Positions 38,380-46,557 of a DNA stretch of 52,947 bases are shown here, piece by piece. Source of the stretch: Clostridia bacterium (lineage in GTDB: Bacteria > Bacillota > Clostridia > CAKSNL01 > HGM11501). Position 1 is the first letter of the stretch; each line of letters opens with the position of its first letter. Made by a program: the position numbers and the translations under genes. The notes under the pieces are model-generated. The model was not told the DNA's origin, made no database searches, and saw only the letters and a program-made list of their open reading frames with translations. The stretch lies in the NCBI GenBank assembly GCA_017411325.1, contig JAFQQJ010000032.1, positions 1-52,947 on the forward strand. The letters run 5' to 3'.

Positions 38380-38547
38380 TTTGATTTTTTCCTGTCGGAA
38401 AAAACTTCGGCGTTTTTCTTTGCAAAAACGCCTATGACTTCGTTCAGAGGCTCGCAAACTTGCACTAATAGGATTTGAGTTTTTCCTACTCGGAAAAACC
38501 TTCGGCGTTTTTCTTCGCAAAAACGCCTACGACTACGTTCAAATCCT
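38380..38547. repeat. Two tandem hairpin-rich repeat units
   Basis: Two imperfect copies about 91 bp apart (from 38380 and 38471) share the order AGGATTTGA, a small AAAAA/TTTTT hairpin, TTCGGCGTTTTT, then AAAAACGCCTA. The second copy closes with TCAAATCCT, complementary to its start, so the whole unit can fold into nested hairpins. The GGCGTTTT/AAACGCC centre also occurs in the repeat in the T-box at 31.5 kb. Confidence 0.65.
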
Positions 38548-38570
38548 TATTCGTTCGGAAAATATAAAAA

Positions 38571-38594
38571 AGTGTACTGAATATTCAGTACACT
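38571..38594 (-). terminator. Terminator of the tRNA-Leu-tRNA-Gln transcript
   Basis: A perfect palindrome, AGTGTACTGAATATTCAGTACACT, flanked by A- and T-runs, lies 7 bp after the CCA of tRNA-Gln on the minus strand. Confidence 0.85.
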
Positions 38595-38603
38595 TTTTCA
38601 TGG

Positions 38604-38674
38604 TTGCCGAACTAGGATTTGAACCCAGACAAACAGAGTCAGAGTCTGCCGTGCTACCATTACACAATTCGGCA
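38604..38674 (-). tRNA. tRNA-Gln(CTG)
   Basis: The cloverleaf closes with acceptor TGCCGAA/TTCGGCA, D stem GTG/CAC, anticodon stem GCAGA/TCTGT around CTCTGAC, which gives anticodon CTG, and T arm CTGGG/CCTAG. A CCA is encoded at 38603-38601. The U1-A72 pair is a known recognition element of the GatCAB amidotransferase, so Gln-tRNA is probably made by the indirect route. Confidence 0.9.
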
Positions 38675-38683
38675 AAAAAATGG

Positions 38684-38764
38684 TGCGAGAGACGGGAATT
38701 GAACCCGTACGATGAAATCACACGCCCCTTAAACGTGCGCGTCTGCCAGTTCCGCCACTCTCGC
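38684..38764 (-). tRNA. tRNA-Leu(TAA)
   Basis: The acceptor is GCGAGAG/CTCTCGC, the anticodon loop TTTAAGG gives anticodon TAA, and a long variable arm marks a class II tRNA. CCA is encoded at 38683-38681. The gene lies 9 bp upstream of tRNA-Gln in the same transcript. Confidence 0.93.
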
Positions 38765-38808
38765 ATACCGTTTATTTATTTGTTGCTCTCTCACAGAGCA
38801 CGTATCAT

Positions 38809-38837
38809 ATTATAGCAACAATTGATGCATTTGTCAA
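38809..38837 (-). promoter_or_regulatory. Promoter of the tRNA-Leu-tRNA-Gln transcript
   Basis: On the minus strand TTGACA (38837-38832) and TATAAT (38814-38809) are both perfect, with a 17-bp spacer. Confidence 0.88.
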
Positions 38838-38949
38838 GACTTTTTTTTAATTTTTTTAAACTTTTTTTCAGGCTCCTGTAAATCCCTTAGTTTTACACCA
38901 AAAGCCTCTTCCAAAACGCAACACTTGCGCTCTCATTTACACTAAAACG

Positions 38950-38971
38950 AGGAATGGCTATTGCCATTCCT
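38950..38971 (-). terminator. Hairpin after the 42-residue peptide gene
   Basis: A 9-bp stem (AGGAATGGC with GCCATTCCT) lies about 30 bp after the peptide stop on the minus strand, followed by CGTTTTAG. The T-run is short, so termination may be weak. Confidence 0.5.
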
Positions 38972-39001
38972 GTAATGTTTTATTATGCTGCACCGATAAT
39001 A

Positions 39002-39130
39002 TCAGAAATCTGTCTCTATAATTATAAAACTGCTCATATCGACTGACTCGTCAATTCCGCTAATAGTGATAATATCCTTTGTTGTAATAACTTCAATCTC
39101 TGCAACAGGTGCTTCATATGTTTTCTTCAT
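39002..39130 (-). CDS. 42-residue peptide of the MKK-Y-E-x-P type
   Basis: The ATG at 39130 has GAGGGGTGA upstream and the stop is TGA at 39004-39002. The product starts MKKTYEAPVAEIEVITTKD and continues with IITISGIDESVDMSS; it is acidic and has a hydrophobic centre. Short proteins beginning MKKYEKP..E....DVIT.SG are widespread in gut Clostridia, and some are thought to be precursor peptides, but no modification or export gene is next to it. A TTGAAA-16 bp-TATAAT promoter (39195-39168) and a downstream hairpin frame it as its own transcription unit. Confidence 0.65.
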   Translation of the reverse strand: MKKTYEAPVAEIEVITTKDIITISGIDESVDMSSFIIIETDF

Positions 39131-39167
39131 TGACTTCACCCCTCTTATATAGCTATGCTACATTACA

Positions 39168-39195
39168 ATTATATCACATCACAAATATATTTCAA
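39168..39195 (-). promoter_or_regulatory. Promoter of the 42-residue peptide gene
   Basis: On the minus strand TTGAAA (39195-39190) and TATAAT (39173-39168) are 16 bp apart, about 40 bp upstream of the peptide start. Confidence 0.7.
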
Positions 39196-39384
39196 TGTAT
39201 TTTTTAACCCGTTAATATCGTAACTATGTATTTTTCCGCACAATCAGCGTTGTTCTACTAAGCTGCGAGAGAAGTATCGCCGAAGGAGAACCGCCCCATA
39301 CGAGTTCTGCAACAAATGAATGATCTTCACAGCTCTTAAGTTCATGCTCATTTTCCTTTTCCCGCTCTTCATTACCAGGATATA
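39196..39384. other. Non-coding stretch between the peptide gene and the RyR fragment
   Basis: No intact gene is seen. On the minus strand a frame with an acidic Glu-rich stretch (EEREKENEHELKSCEDHSF) continues after the RyR fragment without a start, possibly more debris of the same element. Confidence 0.35.
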
Positions 39385-39501
39385 TTAGTCATCATCCTTT
39401 GCCTTTTCCTCAGGAGTAAGTGCATCAAACGTCACAAGACAATTATGCGTTTTTGCCAAATTATTTCTTTTTTCAGCAAACGAATAACCCTCCGAACGCA
39501 T
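39385..39501 (-). pseudogene. Fragment of a RyR-domain protein
   Basis: A 38-residue frame from the ATG at 39501 reads MRSEGYSFAEKRNNLAKTH then NCLVTFDALTPEEKAKDDD and stops. This matches the conserved core of RyR domains (EGW.YG..RDD..K.HPCLVPYDELPEEEKEYD). The family's flanking helices are missing on both sides, so it is a remnant. RyR domains occur in mobile elements and phage-associated proteins of bacteria. Confidence 0.55.
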
Positions 39502-39604
39502 ATATGCATTTCAGCATCTGTGCTCAGGCCGTCTTAAAATATTTTTTCTTCCCCGCTTCTTTCAGAGAGTGCTTTTTCTGCACCGGGCACACCGCAGATA
39601 AAAA

Positions 39605-39635
39605 CAGGACAACTATCAATATGATAGTTGTCCTG
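39605..39635 (-). terminator. Strong hairpin downstream of lysS
   Basis: A perfect 14-bp stem around an ATA loop is followed by TTTTTATC on the minus strand. It may end the lysS transcript or the lost gene upstream of the RyR fragment. Confidence 0.6.
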
Positions 39636-39651
39636 AATACACAGATAAGAC

Positions 39652-39685
39652 AATCCCCAAAGTGATAAATTTCACTTTGGGGATT
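39652..39685. repeat. Inverted repeat 100 bp downstream of lysS
   Basis: Arms of 14 bp (AATCCCCAAAGTGA with TCACTTTGGGGATT) enclose a 6-nt loop. No T-run suited to termination follows. Function unknown; it could be a recombination or regulatory site. Confidence 0.5.
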
Positions 39686-39784
39686 AATTCTTGCATAAAC
39701 ATTTTCACAAGTTATTAAATTTGGGGCGTAAATCGGGCGTAGATTTCACTTTCTAACGCCCTCAAACCCGCATAAACACCGGGT

Positions 39785-41284
39785 TTATTTATCCAGTGTC
39801 TTCATTGTGGGGAAGAATAATACGTCTCTGATTGCGGCAGAGTCTGTAAAGAGCATACACATACGGTCGATACCGTAGCCGATACCGCCTGTGGGAGGCA
39901 TACCGATTTCAAGAGCATTTAAGAAATCCTCGTCGGTGTGGTTTGCTTCCTCATCGCCGTTTGCAAACTGCTCTTCCTGAGCGGCAAAACGCTCTCTCTG
40001 GTCGATGGGATCGTTAAGTTCAGAATATGCGTTTGCCATTTCCCAACCGTTCATAAAGAACTCGAAGCGTTCAACATAGTCGGGGTTTTCGGGCTTTTTC
40101 TTTGTAAGGGGAGAAATTTCAATGGGATGATCCATTACGAAGGTGGGCTGAATAAGATGCTCTTCAACAAAGGCTTCAAAGAAGAGGTTTAAGATGTCAC
40201 CCTTCTTGTGACGTTCTTCATATTCAACGTGATGCTCGTCTGCAACGCGTCTTGCCTCTTCCAATGTGGCGATTTCATTAAAATCAACGCCGGAATACTT
40301 CTTAACCGCATCAAGCATTGTGATTCTTTCGAAAGGCTTTCCAAGGTCCATTTCAACGCCGTTATAGGAAATTTTTGTTGTGCCAAGAACCTCCCGGGCC
40401 ACGTGACGGAAAAGATTTTCTGTCAGATCCATCATTCCGTGGTAGTCGGTATATGCCTGATAAAGCTCCATAAGAGTGAACTCGGGATTGTGACGGGTGT
40501 CAAGTCCTTCGTTTCTGAACACTCTTCCGATTTCGTAAACTCTTTCAAGACCGCCTACGATCAATCTCTTTAAGTAAAGCTCAAGAGAAATACGAAGCTT
40601 GAAATCCTCATTAAGTGCATTGAAATGTGTTTCAAAGGGGCGTGCTGCCGCACCGCCTGCATTTGCAACAAGCATGGGAGTTTCAACTTCAATAAAGCCC
40701 TGTCCGTCAAGGAAACGACGGATTGTGCTTATAATCTTTGAGCGCTTTATGAATGTATCCTTTGATTCGGGATTCATAACAAGGTCCAAGTATCTCTGAC
40801 GGTAACGCATATCTGTATTTGTAAGACCGTGGAACTTTTCGGGAAGGGGACGAAGGCTCTTAGTTAAAAGAGTAAGGCGTGTTGCGTGGATGGAAATTTC
40901 CTCAGTCTTTGTCTTGAAGACCGTTCCCACAACACCAACCATATCTCCGATGTCATACTTCTTGAATGCGGCATACTCTTCCTCACCCACGGCATCACGG
41001 GCAACATATACCTGAATTGTGCCCTTTAAGTCCTGAACGTGACAGAAGGATGCCTTACCCATAATACGCTTTGACATCATACGTCCTGCAATGGAAACCT
41101 CCTTGCCTTCAAGCTCATCATAATTTGCCTTTACTTCTTCACCGTGATGTGTTACGTCATACTTTGTAATTGTAAAGGGGTCGCAGCCTGCTTCCTGCAA
41201 TGCAGCAAGCTTTTCGCGACGAACCTTCATAAGCTCGTTTAAGTCAACTTCCTTTTCGGGAGCATTTGTAATGTTTTCTGCCAT
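39785..41284 (-). CDS. lysS: Lysyl-tRNA synthetase, class II
   Basis: The enzyme has about 499 residues: an N-terminal OB-fold anticodon-binding domain, then the class II core with motif 2 (EIGRVFRNEGLDTRHNPEFT) and motif 3 (GIGYGIDRMCMLF). The ATG at 41284 fits the family; a GTG at 41296 in frame is possible, since no ribosome site clearly selects one. The promoter TTGCAA-17 bp-TATAAT lies at 41365-41337. No T-box was seen. Confidence 0.93.
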   Translation of the reverse strand: MAENITNAPEKEVDLNELMKVRREKLAALQEAGCDPFTITKYDVTHHGEEVKANYDELEGKEVSIAGRMMSKRIMGKASFCHVQDLKGTIQVYVARDAVGEEEYAAFKKYDIGDMVGVVGTVFKTKTEEISIHATRLTLLTKSLRPLPEKFHGLTNTDMRYRQRYLDLVMNPESKDTFIKRSKIISTIRRFLDGQGFIEVETPMLVANAGGAAARPFETHFNALNEDFKLRISLELYLKRLIVGGLERVYEIGRVFRNEGLDTRHNPEFTLMELYQAYTDYHGMMDLTENLFRHVAREVLGTTKISYNGVEMDLGKPFERITMLDAVKKYSGVDFNEIATLEEARRVADEHHVEYEERHKKGDILNLFFEAFVEEHLIQPTFVMDHPIEISPLTKKKPENPDYVERFEFFMNGWEMANAYSELNDPIDQRERFAAQEEQFANGDEEANHTDEDFLNALEIGMPPTGGIGYGIDRMCMLFTDSAAIRDVLFFPTMKTLDK

Positions 41285-41336
41285 AATATTTACCACACTT
41301 TCTTTAGCGTTTTATTTACAAATTTTCTATCATTAT

Positions 41337-41365
41337 ATTATACACCATAAATTACTATATTGCAA
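41337..41365 (-). promoter_or_regulatory. Promoter of lysS
   Basis: On the minus strand TTGCAA (41365-41360) and TATAAT (41342-41337) are 17 bp apart. Confidence 0.75.
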
Positions 41366-41390
41366 GACTAACTTATACAAAATATATCAC

Positions 41391-42509
41391 TTATTGCGTT
41401 GTACCTTTGTATCTATCAAAATTCCACCACCACATTCCAAATTCCCAAACCCATAACTTATAAGGATCATTACTTACTTCTCCCTGGTATGCACCATCCC
41501 TATCGGGCTTTGGATATACTTCGCAAAGAGCCTGGATTTCATCTGACCAGTGTCCTTCTCCGGTACTTCGGTTTATCCTGTAATCCTGATTGTGTAAATG
41601 ATTGCCTGTGCTGTCGTAAAGTTTTTCTCTCAAATCGGGGTTGTACATCCAGGTTCCGCTCTTCGTTTTTACCGCATACATAAAGAAATTGACATCTGGC
41701 GCTACGCACTGACCTTCGCCCAAAATTCCGTTGGGTCCTTTTTTTAGAACAACCTTAGTACCATCTGCCTTAACAAAGATATCCCCCTCCTGTGCGTTTC
41801 TGGCAGTTCTCTGCTGTCCTTCATATATTGTTATCGGGACATAGGAATCAAAATCAATCTTCACTCTTGCCGTTGGTTCGATAATTCTGTAAAGAACCGT
41901 ACTTGCCTCAGCCCTTGTCAATGTCCCGTCAGGCTTAAAAAATCCTTCATTATCACCCACCAGCAAGCCGGCACCGTAAGCAAGGCGTATGCTCTCCCGA
42001 TAGTATTCATTTGCTTCTTTAAGGTCGGGAATGTAACTATACGGCTGAAGCTCCGTTTCTCCTGCCGCCTTCAATGCCCTCACCGTCAGCACTGCCATCT
42101 GCTTTCTTTTAATCGGAATATTCGAAGCCATAGTATTAATATCGTAATTAGCTCCGGATATAGTTCCTATAGAAGTGCCTTCATATTCATCTCTCTCGAC
42201 AACACCCTTTTCTATCGCCAGATTATAAGCCGGTCGCCACCATTCTTCGCCTTCCTTTGCATTCAAATCCTCATCGGGATATAAAGCTCTCATTATGACA
42301 GTTAAAAACTCCGCCTCCGTAATGGTGTCATCAGGGCAAAACATATTATTGCCCTTTCCCTTGAATAATCCCTTTTCGGTCATAGCCATGACCTGAGAAT
42401 AATACCAGTCGCTTTCCGAAACATCAGCAAAGGTCATATCTGAAGCTGAAACAACCACCATTTGAAATATCATAGCTACGGCAAGAAATCCCATAAATAT
42501 TCTTTTCAT
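41391..42509 (-). CDS. Secreted SLH-domain protein
   Basis: From the ATG at 42509 (AAAGGAG upstream) the protein has 372 residues. A signal peptide ends near residue 23. Three S-layer homology units follow (about 26-72, 85-155 and 160-212), with DVSESDWYYSQV, EEWWRPAYNLAIEKG and FFKPDGTLTRAEASTVLYRI. The C-terminal 160 residues are unrecognised and end in a tryptophan-rich WVWEFGMWWWNF stretch. SLH units bind secondary wall polysaccharide, so the C-terminus is displayed at the surface. It lies 42 bp after the ABC-F gene. Confidence 0.88.
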   Translation of the reverse strand: MKRIFMGFLAVAMIFQMVVVSASDMTFADVSESDWYYSQVMAMTEKGLFKGKGNNMFCPDDTITEAEFLTVIMRALYPDEDLNAKEGEEWWRPAYNLAIEKGVVERDEYEGTSIGTISGANYDINTMASNIPIKRKQMAVLTVRALKAAGETELQPYSYIPDLKEANEYYRESIRLAYGAGLLVGDNEGFFKPDGTLTRAEASTVLYRIIEPTARVKIDFDSYVPITIYEGQQRTARNAQEGDIFVKADGTKVVLKKGPNGILGEGQCVAPDVNFFMYAVKTKSGTWMYNPDLREKLYDSTGNHLHNQDYRINRSTGEGHWSDEIQALCEVYPKPDRDGAYQGEVSNDPYKLWVWEFGMWWWNFDRYKGTTQ

Positions 42510-42550
42510 ATATTTTTTCTCCTTTTCTCTCAAATAAAATCACAATCTCA

Positions 42551-44461
42551 TCAATTTCCGGAAAGCCTGCTCAAATCTTCTTCGGCTTTTTCCCATATTC
42601 CGTAAAGTTCTGAAAGCCTTTTTTCAAGCTCTGTCTTTTCATTGTGCCAGGTCATAGCCTTATCGGCATCTGATCCTTCCTCGGAAAACATAAGGTTTGT
42701 AAGCTCTTCTATTTTTGCCTCGCATTCGGCAATTTCTGCTTCGGTTTTTGATATAAGGTTTTCAGCCTTTCTTATGCTTGCGGCAAGCTCCTTCTGCTTT
42801 TTATAGTCAAGCCCGCCGCCTTTTACCTCAGCTGCTTCTGCCGAAAGCTTCTGCTCCCTTGTCTTCTCTAAGCAATAGTCATAGTTTCCGTTATAGCAGG
42901 TAAGCTGTCCGTTTTCCATTTTATATATTTTATCTGCTGTGCTGTTTATAAAATATCTGTCGTGGGAAACGGCCAAAATCGTCCCCTCATAGCTTCGGAG
43001 TGCATCCTCCAGAGCCTCTTTTGAAAAAATATCAAGATGGTTTGTGGGCTCGTCAAGGATTAAGAAGTTTGCCTCAGACAGCATAATCTTGCTGAGTAAC
43101 ACCCTTGCCTTTTCTCCGCCCGAAAGGGAAGATATTTCCTTGAAGCAATCCTCTCCACGGAACAAAAATGCCGCAAGTGCGCTTCTTATTTCAGTTCTGT
43201 CCATAAAGGGATATTCGTCGGAAAGCGTATCATAAACGGTTTTATAAGGATCCAGGCTCATATGCTGCTGTTCGTAGTAGCCTATGGATATGCCGTTACC
43301 GATTCTTATAACACCGTAGTCTGCCGCTTCCTGCCCCAGTATCATTTTGAGAAGGGTGGTTTTTCCGCATCCGTTATCTCCGATTAAGAAAACGCGCTCG
43401 CCCTTCATAATTTTCATTTCCGCATCTGACAAAAACTTCTTTGCACCAAAGGCCTTATTTATATGCTCTGCGGTGAGAACCTCGTTGGCACCGCCCTCTT
43501 TTACATTGAAGCTGAAACGGATTGCCTTTTCCGCTTCCTCGGGACTTTCCATACTTTCTGCAATACGGTCAATCATTTTCTGCTTACTCTCCGCAGTTTT
43601 TATGTTCTTTTCCCTGCCCCAGCGCTTCTGTTGTTCTATGATGCCCTCCAAACGCTTTATTTCCTTTTTCTGAAGGTCATACTTTTTAGCCCTTGCCGCA
43701 TCGTCGGCATCCTTCTTTTTTATGAAGTCGGAATATGAGCCCGTATAGGACGTGATTTTCCCGTGGCTCATTCCGAGGGTTTTGTTGGTTGTTTTATCAA
43801 GGAAATATCTGTCGTGGGAAATTACGATAAAGGAGCCCTTATAGGCTTTAAGAAAGCCTTCCAGCCATTCAATCGAACTCATATCAAGGTGGTTTGTAGG
43901 CTCGTCTAAAAGAAGCATATCATATTTTCCGAGAAGAAGTCTGCAAAGAAGCAATCTTGTTTTTTCTCCTCCTGAAAGCGAGCGGAATTTCCTGTCAAAA
44001 TCCGCTTCCTTAAATCCGAGACCGATTAAAGCACCCTTTGCACGGCTTTTATATTCAAACCCACCCTCGCGTTCATAGCATTGCATAAGGTAGTCCTGAC
44101 GTTTTATCTTTCCCTCGTCAACACCTTCCGGCTTTTCAAGGTCAAGTCTTATTTCATCAAGCTCTTTTTCAATATCAAGAAGGGAAGAAAATTCAGCCAT
44201 AACCTCTTCCCATATGGTTTTATCCGAATCATATTCGATGTTCTGGCGCATATAGCCCATTTTAAGGGTGGGTGCAATGAAAAGATTGCCCGAATCCAAA
44301 CTCATCTCTCCCGTAAGCACCTTAAAAAGAGAGGTTTTGCCGGCGCCGTTTACGCCTACAAGTCCAACCCTCTCACCTTCGTCAATATGAAAATCAAGGC
44401 TTTCGAAAAGACATTCCTCACCGAAATACTTACTTCCGCCCTTTAATGTAATCAAAGCCAT
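42551..44461 (-). CDS. ABC-F family ATPase
   Basis: This 636-residue protein has two ATP-binding cassettes and no membrane segments: Walker A GVNGAGKTS and GDNGCGKTT, signatures LSGGEKTRL and LSGGEKARV, Walker B LLLDEPTNHLD and LILDEPTNHLD. A basic helical linker lies between the cassettes and a coiled coil at the C-terminus (about 560-636). ABC-F proteins act on the ribosome, in translation control or antibiotic protection; this one resembles the YdiF/Uup-like housekeeping types, but the subgroup is uncertain. Confidence 0.92.
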   Translation of the reverse strand: MALITLKGGSKYFGEECLFESLDFHIDEGERVGLVGVNGAGKTSLFKVLTGEMSLDSGNLFIAPTLKMGYMRQNIEYDSDKTIWEEVMAEFSSLLDIEKELDEIRLDLEKPEGVDEGKIKRQDYLMQCYEREGGFEYKSRAKGALIGLGFKEADFDRKFRSLSGGEKTRLLLCRLLLGKYDMLLLDEPTNHLDMSSIEWLEGFLKAYKGSFIVISHDRYFLDKTTNKTLGMSHGKITSYTGSYSDFIKKKDADDAARAKKYDLQKKEIKRLEGIIEQQKRWGREKNIKTAESKQKMIDRIAESMESPEEAEKAIRFSFNVKEGGANEVLTAEHINKAFGAKKFLSDAEMKIMKGERVFLIGDNGCGKTTLLKMILGQEAADYGVIRIGNGISIGYYEQQHMSLDPYKTVYDTLSDEYPFMDRTEIRSALAAFLFRGEDCFKEISSLSGGEKARVLLSKIMLSEANFLILDEPTNHLDIFSKEALEDALRSYEGTILAVSHDRYFINSTADKIYKMENGQLTCYNGNYDYCLEKTREQKLSAEAAEVKGGGLDYKKQKELAASIRKAENLISKTEAEIAECEAKIEELTNLMFSEEGSDADKAMTWHNEKTELEKRLSELYGIWEKAEEDLSRLSGN

Positions 44462-44520
44462 TTTATCACTCCTGAACCTATATTCTATCAGTGAAACGAC
44501 TTTCTGTCAATACCCATAAA

Positions 44521-44553
44521 AAAGCAGAGGGCGCCGTCGGGCGCCTCTGCTTT
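44521..44553 (-). terminator. Terminator after the three-discoidin gene
   Basis: A GC-rich stem (AAAGCAGAGG and CGCC with their complements) around a short loop ends in TTTTTT on the minus strand. Confidence 0.85.
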
Positions 44554-44557
44554 AAAA

Positions 44558-46543
44558 TCATTTTGTAATATCGATGGTCTGACTTTCTCCATCCCAGAAA
44601 ACTTCATAGCCTAAAATTTCAGATACGAAACGCAAAGGAATAAAGGTGCGGTTATCTTTGATTTCCGGAGTTGTAAGAAGGGTATAACGTATGTCTCCGT
44701 AGGCAGGATGCTTTACATATACCAGCTTATTTGCAATCTGGAGAGTAAACTCCATATTGACTTTTTCCGATTTAACCAAAATGCTCTGGTCTTCCCCGTT
44801 CCATGTAATTTCAGCACCCATTTCCTCAAGCAAACCGCGAAGAGGAATCAATGTTGTGCCGTTTACAATGAAGGGCGATACGTCAAGTTCAATGGTTTTT
44901 CCTTCACCGTGGAGAACCTCTATTTTCTTTTCACCGATTTTCAGGCGATAGTGTTTTTTGCTTGCATCTTTATTATCCCTTGTCTGATATAGCTGAATTT
45001 CTGCTGCCGAAGCCACATTTATATTTGACGATATAATTTCAAACTTTATAAATCTTGCCTTAAGTCCGCCCTCAAAGGTAAGTTTTTTAACATCCTTATT
45101 TTCTTCCCAGTTGATTTTTTCAAAAACCGGCTCAAAGTTTTCTCCGTCAATTGATGCCAGAACGGAAAATGTAAGCCAGGTGCCGTCCAACCTGTCCTGA
45201 CGGGGAGTAACTTCAAGGGCATTTACCGTATGTATGCCTGCCATATCCAGCGTCATTGTTATATCGGTTTCACCGGGATTTGTCAGCCAGATTGTAGATT
45301 TACTGCCGTCAAACGCCTTATCGGGACCGTATATGTCCTCTTTATTCTGGAAGGATGCTGCAGAGCTTGCAGCAACAAATTCTGACTGATCCATAGGATA
45401 AAGCCTGTTTGCTTCAACCCCATCCTTAACCTTGTCATAGGAAATAAAGGAATAATCTTCCTTCTTTGCCATGAGATAAAGCTCCGAAAGGCAGCCGTAT
45501 CTCGCATTGGTTGCAAGAATTTCAAGCTTTATTCTCTTAACCTTGATGTTTCCGTAGAAATCAATTATCTCCTCGGTCTTACCCTTCGAAATTTCCGCAT
45601 CGCTTAAAATCCTCTGATATTCTTCATTATCGTCGGGAGATGCCCATACGTTAAAACGAAGGAATCTTCCTATATCCTGGTCCTTTCTGGGACAAAGAAT
45701 CATACCGCTTACTTCCGATGCAGAAGGAAGAATAAGCTCCACCTCATAGGGAGGCGAATCAAAGCTTGTAATCGTTGTACCCTCGCTTATGTAATTACTG
45801 TGCCAGTAGGTCTTTTCCTTTCCGTCAAGTATGTTTTCGGCAGGAAAGCCTCCTCTTACCGTTGATGCTTTTATTCTCCACTGCGTACGGCTGATACAGC
45901 CCTCTCTCACATTTGAATCAAAGCCTATTGCGCCGGGCAATTTTTCAGAAGGAGCAGTTTCTTTTTCAATAAGCTTTTCTGCTTCGCCCTTAAAAAACTG
46001 TATTTCTCCTGCCGTACCATAACTGCTTCTAGAGCTTGTTACGGTTATTCTCACTGCCTTATAGCTTCCTTCGGGAATCTGTGTATCCTCCGCCACACGC
46101 TCACTTATTATCGATGCAGAATAGTTTTTTTCTGCCGCAAGAGTGAAATTTTCACCGTCAACAGAGGTGTAAATTTCAGCCGTTTTCCATATGCCGGCAT
46201 CAGAGGTATCCGCACCGTTTATCTGTCTCGGTACATAGCGGACACCGCTTATGGTTTTGCTTTCGGGAAATGTAACCGTAATGATATGGGGCGGTTCATC
46301 GCGGCTTGTAATCGTACTGCCCGAATTATCATAATTTGAATGCCAATATGTTTTAACATTGCCGTCAAAAGCTCTCTCTATACCATATCCCGCTTTTGCC
46401 CCTGAGACTTCTATAACCCAGGAGCCATCTGAAGTGAGGGCATCCTCTCTCAGCAGCGAAACAGCTTCGCTCTCCGCATATGCCGTAACAGATATCATAC
46501 ATAAGGCAACAATGAAGAAAAATATACGTTTTAATAATTTCAC
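44558..46543 (-). CDS. Secreted protein with three discoidin (F5/8 type C) domains and stalk domain
   Basis: The start is a GTG at 46543 with GGAGGTG upstream. A signal peptide ends near residue 23. Three F5/8C-like domains (about 30-185, 205-355 and 375-520) show FDGNVKTYWHSNYD, LDGKEKTYWHSNYI and FDGSKSTIWLTNPGET. The last 125 residues are a copper-amine-oxidase-N-like stalk (TLIPLRGLLEEMGAEITWNG and TFIPLRFVSEILGYEVFWDG). The protein probably binds glycans at the surface. It follows the large secreted glycosidase gene by 14 bp in the same operon. Confidence 0.87.
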   Translation of the reverse strand: MKLLKRIFFFIVALCMISVTAYAESEAVSLLREDALTSDGSWVIEVSGAKAGYGIERAFDGNVKTYWHSNYDNSGSTITSRDEPPHIITVTFPESKTISGVRYVPRQINGADTSDAGIWKTAEIYTSVDGENFTLAAEKNYSASIISERVAEDTQIPEGSYKAVRITVTSSRSSYGTAGEIQFFKGEAEKLIEKETAPSEKLPGAIGFDSNVREGCISRTQWRIKASTVRGGFPAENILDGKEKTYWHSNYISEGTTITSFDSPPYEVELILPSASEVSGMILCPRKDQDIGRFLRFNVWASPDDNEEYQRILSDAEISKGKTEEIIDFYGNIKVKRIKLEILATNARYGCLSELYLMAKKEDYSFISYDKVKDGVEANRLYPMDQSEFVAASSAASFQNKEDIYGPDKAFDGSKSTIWLTNPGETDITMTLDMAGIHTVNALEVTPRQDRLDGTWLTFSVLASIDGENFEPVFEKINWEENKDVKKLTFEGGLKARFIKFEIISSNINVASAAEIQLYQTRDNKDASKKHYRLKIGEKKIEVLHGEGKTIELDVSPFIVNGTTLIPLRGLLEEMGAEITWNGEDQSILVKSEKVNMEFTLQIANKLVYVKHPAYGDIRYTLLTTPEIKDNRTFIPLRFVSEILGYEVFWDGESQTIDITK

Positions 46544-46557
46544 TTAAAGCACCTCCG

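Noticed and set aside
38369..38384. A second tRNA-Gln
   Set aside because: Only 16 bp of the 3' end is present, with no cloverleaf; treated as a duplication.
39652..39685. Inverted repeat near lysS as an integrase att core
   Set aside because: There is no second copy or integrase gene in the window to support this; annotated only as an inverted repeat.
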